Assembly: GCA_021151535.1 (NCBI GenBank)
Contig: JAGKXC010000059.1
Coordinates: forward strand, 1-11,535
DNA length: 11,535 nucleotides
Reading direction: 5' to 3'
DNA from: Sphingobacteriia bacterium
Lineage (GTDB): Bacteria > Bacteroidota > Bacteroidia > NS11-12g > UBA955
This document shows positions 6,549 through 11,535 of this stretch, in pieces. Numbering within the stretch: position 1 is the stretch's first letter; the number at the start of each line of letters is the position of its first letter. The notes beneath the pieces are model-generated. The model was not told the DNA's origin. It did no database searches and was given only the letters and a program-made list of their open reading frames with translations. Made by a program: the position numbers and the translations under genes.

Positions 6549-7433
6549 TTAATGGCGATGGCCATTTTCTAAATGTGAGGTTTCCAATATGGAATGATGC
6601 ACATTATTGTGGATTTCAACCTTTTCCCGAACTTGATTTTTAATGTCTTCAATTTGGGAACTACTTAGACCATTATGAAGAATTAAGTTTGCGGTAAGTG
6701 CATTTCTGGTTGTACTTAATGCCCAAATATGTAAATGATCTACATTTATCACTCCAGAGATTGATTTAATTTTATCTGTTACGTCTTCAATATCAACACC
6801 TTCTGGCACGCCATCCAAGCTTAATCTAAGACTGTCTTTGAATAATTTCCATGTTCCAATAAAAATAACTACACAAATTAACAAACCTAGCAATGGGTCA
6901 ATAAAAGTGTAATTAGTATAATTGATAATAATCCCACCAATAACTACAGCTAAACTTACGCCGGCATCAGCAGCCATGTGTAAAAACGCTGCTTTGGAAT
7001 TCATTTCGTCATTTTTCATGAAAATCAATGCAGTAAGCGTATTGATGATAACGCCAATTCCTGCAACCCAGCTTATCGTTGTTCCAGGAGCATCATTGGG
7101 TACAGAAAATCTTTGAACTGCTTCGTACCCCATGCTGCTAATTGCGATAAATAGTAATAAACAATTAGCTAGTGAAGCTAAAATTGTGGCTTTAGAAAAT
7201 CCGTAAGTATAAATTTTGGTAGGAAGTTTTTCAGCCATTTTAATGGCTATTAAGCTAATAATCAAACCGGCTACATCACCAAGATTATGCCAAGCATCTG
7301 CTAATAGAGATAAGGATTTTTGGGTATAACCATAAGTTAATTCTACACCAACAAAAATTAGGTTTAAAGCAATTCCCCAAATGAAACGAGCACCGATATT
7401 CTCTTGAGATGCACTGTGGCTATGATTATGCAT
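6549..7433 (-). CDS. Cation diffusion facilitator, zinc-type (CzcD/ZitB-like)
   Basis: Inner-membrane antiporter of 294 aa that exports divalent metal, most likely Zn2+, in exchange for protons. Six membrane segments can be traced from about residue 16 to 195. The metal site is the HD-HD set typical of zinc-selective members: H49 and D53 in ADAWHNLGD (segment 2), and H152 and D156 in LHMAADAGVS (segment 5). The cytoplasmic C-terminal domain (about 205-294) has the dimerisation/metal-sensing fold, with DHLHIWALS at 232-240 and HNNVHHSILE further on. Both ends are histidine-rich (MHNHSHS at the start, HLENGHRH at the end), likely for metal capture; there is no long histidine loop between segments 4 and 5. 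It is transcribed alone: 75 bases separate its start from the stop of the sprT-like gene upstream, and it converges with odhB. A regulator gene is not adjacent. Co2+ or Cd2+ could also be substrates. Confidence 0.92.
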   Translation of the reverse strand: MHNHSHSASQENIGARFIWGIALNLIFVGVELTYGYTQKSLSLLADAWHNLGDVAGLIISLIAIKMAEKLPTKIYTYGFSKATILASLANCLLLFIAISSMGYEAVQRFSVPNDAPGTTISWVAGIGVIINTLTALIFMKNDEMNSKAAFLHMAADAGVSLAVVIGGIIINYTNYTFIDPLLGLLICVVIFIGTWKLFKDSLRLSLDGVPEGVDIEDVTDKIKSISGVINVDHLHIWALSTTRNALTANLILHNGLSSSQIEDIKNQVREKVEIHNNVHHSILETSHLENGHRH

Positions 7434-7508
7434 GAACTAGCAATATTATAAATATTCTTTGAATTTTAATTTACTTTTTTCGAATGATATATACAGAATG
7501 TATATGTA

Positions 7509-8123
7509 TTAGAAAATCGGGGTACAGTTCATTAAACCAGGCACCAAATAAATTTTCCCAGTATGTTCTTCAATACAACGGAATCTTGAACGAACTTTTT
7601 CTAATTTTCTAAATTTTCTGCCATCTGGGGTTTGAAATTCATGGCCTAAAGCAATGTCTTCTACCAAGATGTATTCATTATGTGTATCGTACCTTTTTAA
7701 GGTTCTAACTAACTGCGGGTCTGTGCAACTACTGGCTTTTGGATTTTTTAAATAATTTATTAATGCTAAATAAATGTCGTCTGGTAAAACATTTTTACTA
7801 AATACAGGTTGGCTAATTTTTTGGAAATTCATTTTCCATTCTGAGCCGTGTGGGGCCACTCTACCTCTAAATTCTTCGAAATTAATCAGGTGAGCCACTT
7901 CATGCAAATAGGTAATTAAAAAGGAATAAGGATTTAAATCTTTGTTTAATGAAATTTTGTGGGCTTCTCCGGGCAAGGGTGGTCTATAATCGCCCAGTTT
8001 ACTTAATCTTGGTTTTTTAATCCGCAATTGAATTTTATACTGCAACATAATTTCAACTGCATATTCCACTGTTCCTTCAGGTAAATATTTACTTAGGATT
8101 TGATGCAGTTGTTGTTGATTCAT
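7509..8123 (-). CDS. SprT-like zinc metalloprotein
   Basis: Predicted SprT/Spartan-type metallopeptidase, 204 aa. The active-site pattern is clear: HEVAH at residues 74-78 (zinc ligands H74 and H78, catalytic E75), then HGSEW at 92-96 supplying a third histidine, as in the SprT family. Spartan relatives cleave DNA-protein crosslinks; the function of the bacterial SprT group is not well settled. The C-terminal part lacks the CxxC...CxxC zinc ribbon of E. coli SprT; only C133, C183 and C200 are present. Instead there is a basic module, TPDGRKFRKLEKVRSRFRC (165-183), that may bind nucleic acid. It is the last gene of an operon: its ATG lies 19 bases after the LhgO stop. Start M1 is chosen because it fits that spacing and gives the usual N-terminal helix. 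Confidence 0.85.
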   Translation of the reverse strand: MNQQQLHQILSKYLPEGTVEYAVEIMLQYKIQLRIKKPRLSKLGDYRPPLPGEAHKISLNKDLNPYSFLITYLHEVAHLINFEEFRGRVAPHGSEWKMNFQKISQPVFSKNVLPDDIYLALINYLKNPKASSCTDPQLVRTLKRYDTHNEYILVEDIALGHEFQTPDGRKFRKLEKVRSRFRCIEEHTGKIYLVPGLMNCTPIF

Positions 8124-8142
8124 TCGATAAATAGATGGATTT

Positions 8143-9348
8143 TTATTTATTCAGTTTTTTTAATGCGGATTCAGCTATATGCAATCCGATGGATAATGAT
8201 GATGTTGCTGCTGGACTGGGAGCATTTAGTACATGGATAAAATTTGCAGATTCTTGAATATAAAAGTCATCGATTAATCCTCCTTGTGCATCACAAGCTT
8301 GTGCTCGAACGCCGGAGCCTGCGGGTTCAAGATCATTTTCTTGAATAGCGGGAACTAGTTTTTGTAATGCATTTGTAAATGCGGTTTTGAAGAAAGAACG
8401 TTTATATTCACCTAAGCCAGTTTTCCAATATTTGCTTGCAACCTTTCTGAATCCTGCGAAACCTATACTCTCCCAAAATTCACTCCATTTAAAGTCTGTT
8501 TTGTTGTAACCTTCTCTCTTGAATGCGAAAACAGCGTTTGGCCCAGCTTCAATTTCCCCGGAAATACGGCGTGTAAAATGAACTCCTAAAAATGGGAAAT
8601 TTGGATCTGGAACGGGGTAAATTAAATTCTTAACTAGGTGTGCCTTTTCTGGTTTGATACTATAATACTCTCCACGGAAAGGAATGATTTTCATATTTAG
8701 TTTTTCTCCAGCCATTGCGGCTACTTTATCGCAATACAACCCTGCGCAGTTGATTACTAATTGGCATTCAAATCTTTCTGATAAAGTATGAATAATAGCA
8801 CTATTTCCTGAAGATGTAATGGATTCAATTTTTTGGTTTGTAAGTATTTGTCCTCTGCCTGAATTTCGAATTTTATCGGCAATTTTTTGTGAAACCTCTT
8901 TGTAATCAACAATTCCAGTTTGGGGAACGAAAATCCCTTTTAAGCCTGAGCAATTGGGCTCATAAGATAGAATTTCTTCTTTGTTTAAATATTTCAAACC
9001 AGAAAGTCCGTTTAGAATTCCGCGTTGATATATATTCTCTAATGCTCCAAATTCTTCGGTTGAAGTTGCTACAATGATTTTGCCACATAAGTCGTATTTG
9101 ATATTCTCCTTATTGCAAAAGTCTAAAAGCATGTGATAACCGCGAATGCAATTTTCAGCCTTTAAGCTTCCCGGTTTGTAATAAATTCCTGAATGTATTA
9201 CACCGCTATTATTGCCAGTTTGATGCTTTGCAATACCGTCTTCTTTTTCGAGTACCAAAACCTGAATATCGGGATTGTTGTCTAATAGTTGATAGGCTGT
9301 AGATAATCCAACAATACCGGCTCCTACAATAATTACATCAGCATTCAT
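8143..9348 (-). CDS. lhgO: L-2-hydroxyglutarate dehydrogenase/oxidase
   Basis: FAD-dependent enzyme of the DAO superfamily that oxidises L-2-hydroxyglutarate to 2-oxoglutarate. L-2-hydroxyglutarate is a by-product of malate and lactate dehydrogenases, so this is a metabolite-repair enzyme; in E. coli LhgO passes electrons to the membrane quinone pool. Visible features of the 401-aa protein: Rossmann motif GAGIVG at residues 9-14 with the ribose-binding acid E34 in LVLEKE; the conserved stretch HQTGNNSGVIHSGIYY (42-57), diagnostic of the LhgO/L2HGDH group; PFRGEYY in the middle; PFLGVHFTRR in the substrate domain; and a C-terminal FAD-closing segment, NAPSPAATSSLSIG. Length is normal and no key element is missing. 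It is the middle gene of the DUF2851-lhgO-sprT-like operon, beginning 31 bases after the DUF2851 stop. OdhB, which helps consume the product 2-oxoglutarate, is encoded 1.6 kb away in another unit. Confidence 0.93.
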   Translation of the reverse strand: MNADVIIVGAGIVGLSTAYQLLDNNPDIQVLVLEKEDGIAKHQTGNNSGVIHSGIYYKPGSLKAENCIRGYHMLLDFCNKENIKYDLCGKIIVATSTEEFGALENIYQRGILNGLSGLKYLNKEEILSYEPNCSGLKGIFVPQTGIVDYKEVSQKIADKIRNSGRGQILTNQKIESITSSGNSAIIHTLSERFECQLVINCAGLYCDKVAAMAGEKLNMKIIPFRGEYYSIKPEKAHLVKNLIYPVPDPNFPFLGVHFTRRISGEIEAGPNAVFAFKREGYNKTDFKWSEFWESIGFAGFRKVASKYWKTGLGEYKRSFFKTAFTNALQKLVPAIQENDLEPAGSGVRAQACDAQGGLIDDFYIQESANFIHVLNAPSPAATSSLSIGLHIAESALKKLNK

Positions 9349-9379
9349 GATGCAAATTTATTTGATTTTAAGGAAGAGT

Positions 9380-10684
9380 TTAGAGTTGTTGATATTTCAT
9401 GAAGGTACCTTGTAAAATTTCCATTCCTATCAAGCATTTTGAACATGCCTTTTTCGAGCAAAACAATTTGTATTGGGCCATTAATTCTTGGGATCCCTTC
9501 ATGTTTTTGCCTCTTTTGAATAATTGATTCATCCATTTTGTATGGCGATTTGTTTCAACTGGTAAGTATTTTAAGAACATATTTGCTAATACCTCGTAAT
9601 TAGGGTTTTGCATCGCTTTTGCGTATGCATAAAGGCCATAATACCAACAATTTATGGCTATGGTGGCGATGGTATTTTTGCCGATTTTATTTGTGTGAGA
9701 CTTACTTGTTTTGCCTAACTGATAATGCGTTTCCCAATATGGATCTGCAATTTTTTTGAATTTTTGAAATTCTTGATTCCATTGAAAGGAATGAATATCT
9801 GTTAAAAATTCGAAATTGGATTCTGATTCAAAAAGCCAAATAGCAAATTGAGCCATGCGCAATTGTGGGAAAGAAGATGGCCGCACTTGTTTGTAATTCC
9901 ATTGGATGTCAAAAGGGGATACCCATTCATGTTTGAATCTAAAAAAATCAAATTTTTGCTGTAATAACAAAGTATAGTCATCCGTCGTTTCATCTGTTAG
10001 CGATCCCGAAATCCAACCACTTAATCCGAATAGATAAGCAATGATATCATTAGGGGTTTTACAAGACATAACATATCTCTTACTTACCCTTTCTGTTATT
10101 TGGATGGCTGCGGAGTGGTTCATGGGACCTAAAAATGATTTAAGATGCAGCCAAAACCATGTTTTCCACCAATCATCGCCCAACGACGCATGAATTTTCA
10201 TAATTTCTAAGGTTTTAACTTTAATTAGCTCTTTGCTCGCCATTTCGAATTGTTGGGAGATTACTTTTTCAGGTACTCGTCTCAATTCATTTGAACAAAT
10301 AGGTAATTCAGGTTGTGAAACCAAATGTTGAAGTAAAGATGAAGTTACGCGTGATTTTAATTCCAATGTATGTATGGTTGAGTTGTTTTGGGTTTGAATT
10401 TCTTGATCATGCTTCCATACTACATGTAAAATAACTCGATTGTATCTTGGATCGTGTTGGTGTTGATGTTGATGCCAAGTGCTTGATAGGTAGTGTATTT
10501 CAACATCGCCCGCATGTATTTGATTGTCTATTTTCACCTTGGCGTTAATAAAATCGGGTCCGTTGCTGTGGTTAATAGTTCCAAATTCAATGATTTCTAA
10601 ACTTTTATTATCTGTTGTTTTAAGATTATTCGGCAAAAAAGAGTGTTGTTCCCAGATTTTTTGAAGGATAAATTCATTTTTCAT
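9380..10684 (-). CDS. DUF2851 family protein, possible nuclease-like fold
   Basis: First gene of the operon; 434 aa, no signal peptide or membrane segment, so probably cytoplasmic. It matches the pattern I recall for DUF2851, common in Bacteroidota and of unknown function: GPDFINAKVKI (42-52), GDVEIHYLSSTWHQHQHQHD (59-78) followed by Y81 and VILHVVW (84-90), and a C-terminal cysteine cluster YKLFCSKKACSKCLIG with three Cys in CxxxxCxxC spacing. The arrangement PD (43-44), then 17 residues, then ExH (62-64) in consecutive beta-strands resembles the PD-(D/E)xK nuclease core with histidine in place of lysine; this is a structural guess. The C-terminal cysteines could bind zinc or an Fe-S cluster. 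The QHQHQH run inside the conserved W...H.H..D motif adds extra histidines. Being cotranscribed with an SprT-like protein would suit a DNA-related role, but lhgO between them weakens that argument. Confidence 0.8.
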   Translation of the reverse strand: MKNEFILQKIWEQHSFLPNNLKTTDNKSLEIIEFGTINHSNGPDFINAKVKIDNQIHAGDVEIHYLSSTWHQHQHQHDPRYNRVILHVVWKHDQEIQTQNNSTIHTLELKSRVTSSLLQHLVSQPELPICSNELRRVPEKVISQQFEMASKELIKVKTLEIMKIHASLGDDWWKTWFWLHLKSFLGPMNHSAAIQITERVSKRYVMSCKTPNDIIAYLFGLSGWISGSLTDETTDDYTLLLQQKFDFFRFKHEWVSPFDIQWNYKQVRPSSFPQLRMAQFAIWLFESESNFEFLTDIHSFQWNQEFQKFKKIADPYWETHYQLGKTSKSHTNKIGKNTIATIAINCWYYGLYAYAKAMQNPNYEVLANMFLKYLPVETNRHTKWMNQLFKRGKNMKGSQELMAQYKLFCSKKACSKCLIGMEILQGTFMKYQQL

Positions 10685-10759
10685 TTTTTAAATTTCGGGA
10701 TTATGAATTGCCTTGGAATCAATTAATTGCTATTATGGCGAAATATGCAAAATCATTTC

Positions 10760-10787
10760 TTGAAGTTGTATTATTCACTTAATTTTG
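10760..10787 (+). promoter_or_regulatory. Bacteroidota-type promoter of the glycosyltransferase gene
   Basis: TAATTTTG at 10780-10787 matches the -7 consensus TAnnTTTG perfectly, and TTG at 10760-10762 lies 17 bases upstream as a -33 element. The predicted transcription start is about 10791-10794, essentially on the ATG at 10793. This places the promoter inside the longer reading frame that begins at 10727, and so decides against that earlier start. Confidence 0.6.
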
Positions 10788-10792
10788 CAATC

Positions 10793-11509
10793 ATGTCGAA
10801 TGACTTAAAAAAGTTGAGTATCGTAATCCCTGCATATAATGAAGGGAATACGATACACCTTATTTTGGATAAAATTAAGCAAGTAAACTTGTTGGGTGGG
10901 TTAGAAAAGGAAATTTTGATTGTTGATGATTGTTCTAAAGATCATACAATAGAATCGGTAAAAAAATATCAGATAGAGAATTCGGAAATGAATATTTCAT
11001 TGTTTAAACATGAAATAAATAAAGGGAAGGGGGCTGCCTTACATACTGGAATTAACATGGCAACTGGTGAATTAATTATAATTCAAGACGCAGATTTAGA
11101 ATATGACCCTGAAGAATATAATGTACTGTTAAAACCAATTATAGATGGTCATGCTGATGTAGTTTATGGCTCGCGTTTTATGGGTGGTAAACCACATCGA
11201 ATTTTGTTTTTTTGGCATACTATTGGGAATAAGTTTTTAACTCTATTTAGCAATGCATTTACAAACTTGAATTTGACTGATATGGAAACGTGTTATAAAA
11301 TGTTTAGATCAGATTATTTAAAGTCGTTAAAATTGACCGAAAAGAGATTTGGATTTGAGCCAGAGGTTACTTCTAAAATTGCCAAGATACCTAAAGTCAG
11401 AATATATGAAGTAGGAATAAGTTATTATGGCAGAACCTATGAAGAAGGAAAAAAAATTGGTTGGAAAGATGGGTTTCGAGCCATATATTGTATTTTAAAA
11501 TATCGTTAA
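10793..11509 (+). CDS. Family-2 glycosyltransferase, DPM1-like polyprenyl-phosphate type
   Basis: Predicted to move a sugar from a nucleotide donor to a polyprenyl phosphate on the cytoplasmic face of the membrane. The GT-A fold of this 238-aa protein shows the opening strand LSIVIPAYNEGNTI (8-21), ILIVDDCSKD (41-50) for the nucleotide, NKGKGAALHTGI (76-87), and the metal-binding DAD at 99-101 in QDADLEYDPEE. VYGSRFMGG (124-132), TDMETCYKMFR (162-172) and GFEPEVTSKI (187-196) are typical of the DPM/DPG-synthase-like branch. There is no C-terminal membrane segment, so it is the short soluble form. The start at 10793 (MSNDLKKL) is preferred to the upstream ATG at 10727: the conserved domain begins right after it, the extra 22 residues have no family counterpart, and a strong promoter lies within that extension. 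The substrate sugar cannot be read from sequence. Confidence 0.9.
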   Translation: MSNDLKKLSIVIPAYNEGNTIHLILDKIKQVNLLGGLEKEILIVDDCSKDHTIESVKKYQIENSEMNISLFKHEINKGKGAALHTGINMATGELIIIQDADLEYDPEEYNVLLKPIIDGHADVVYGSRFMGGKPHRILFFWHTIGNKFLTLFSNAFTNLNLTDMETCYKMFRSDYLKSLKLTEKRFGFEPEVTSKIAKIPKVRIYEVGISYYGRTYEEGKKIGWKDGFRAIYCILKYR

Positions 11510-11535
11510 ATTGTAGAGTTCGGCTTATATGAAAT

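Noticed and set aside
7441..7448. TAATATTG on the minus strand as a -7 element for the cation transporter
   Set aside because: One mismatch to TAnnTTTG and no -33 element at suitable spacing; in such AT-rich sequence this is expected by chance.
7487..7507. AT-rich inverted repeat between the sprT-like and transporter genes (ATATATAC / GTATATGT)
   Set aside because: The stem is 8 bp of almost only A-T with one wobble and is not followed by a U-run on either strand, so it is too weak to call a terminator or operator.
9345..9536. A 63-codon minus-strand frame that would overlap the lhgO start
   Set aside because: It lies inside the 3' end of the DUF2851 gene in another frame; the DUF2851 frame there encodes the conserved cysteine cluster, so the small frame is a shadow.
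10451..10480. Short CAT/CAA codon repeat encoding QHQHQH in the DUF2851 gene
   Set aside because: It lies inside the conserved W...H.H..D motif and is only a few codons long; not a true repeat element.
1..11535. Defence island, mobile element, CRISPR array or RNA gene
   Set aside because: No transposase, integrase, reverse transcriptase, repeat-spacer pattern, tRNA-like cloverleaf or rRNA sequence was seen; nearly all bases belong to recognisable housekeeping or envelope genes.

Overview
The window looks like a chromosomal, mostly core-genome segment of a member of the Bacteroidota. The evidence is AT-rich DNA, genes without clear Shine-Dalgarno sequences, perfect or near-perfect TAnnTTTG (-7) promoter elements, and a Bacteroidota-flavoured gene set: an OmpA protein with thrombospondin type-3 repeats, a DUF2851 protein, an SprT-like protein of the type common in this phylum, and a DUF4836-like protein. 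I see no insertion sequence, phage gene, tRNA/rRNA or CRISPR array.

Layout. Bases 3-167 (+) are the C-terminal tail of a membrane protein, closed by a hairpin terminator that reaches into the 3' end of the next, convergent gene. Bases 226-3704 (-) form a tight three-gene operon, read right to left: a membrane-anchored DUF4836-like protein, an ABC ATPase, and an FtsX/MacB-type permease whose start overlaps the ATPase stop (ATGA). Bases 3837-5033 (-) encode the OmpA-family outer-membrane/peptidoglycan anchor, with a strong intrinsic terminator after it. A 208-bp divergent intergenic region follows, holding a good promoter for odhB (5242-6522, +), the E2 subunit of 2-oxoglutarate dehydrogenase. 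Bases 6549-7433 (-) encode a zinc-type cation diffusion facilitator. Bases 7509-10684 (-) are a likely three-gene operon, read right to left: DUF2851 protein, L-2-hydroxyglutarate dehydrogenase/oxidase (LhgO), SprT-like metalloprotein. On the far right, 10793-11509 (+) encodes a DPM1-like family-2 glycosyltransferase, probably made from a nearly leaderless mRNA.

How the genes fit together. OdhB and LhgO both act on the 2-oxoglutarate pool: LhgO returns the by-product L-2-hydroxyglutarate to 2-oxoglutarate, and OdhB is part of the complex that consumes it. They are in separate transcription units, so this is metabolic proximity and not an operon. The OmpA protein, the ABC operon and the glycosyltransferase are envelope functions. 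The least understood unit is the ABC operon at 226-3704: its ATPase has departures from the canonical ABC motifs (no recognisable H-loop histidine) and it is paired with a large, probably periplasmic, uncharacterised protein. No clearly new defence or mobile system is visible.
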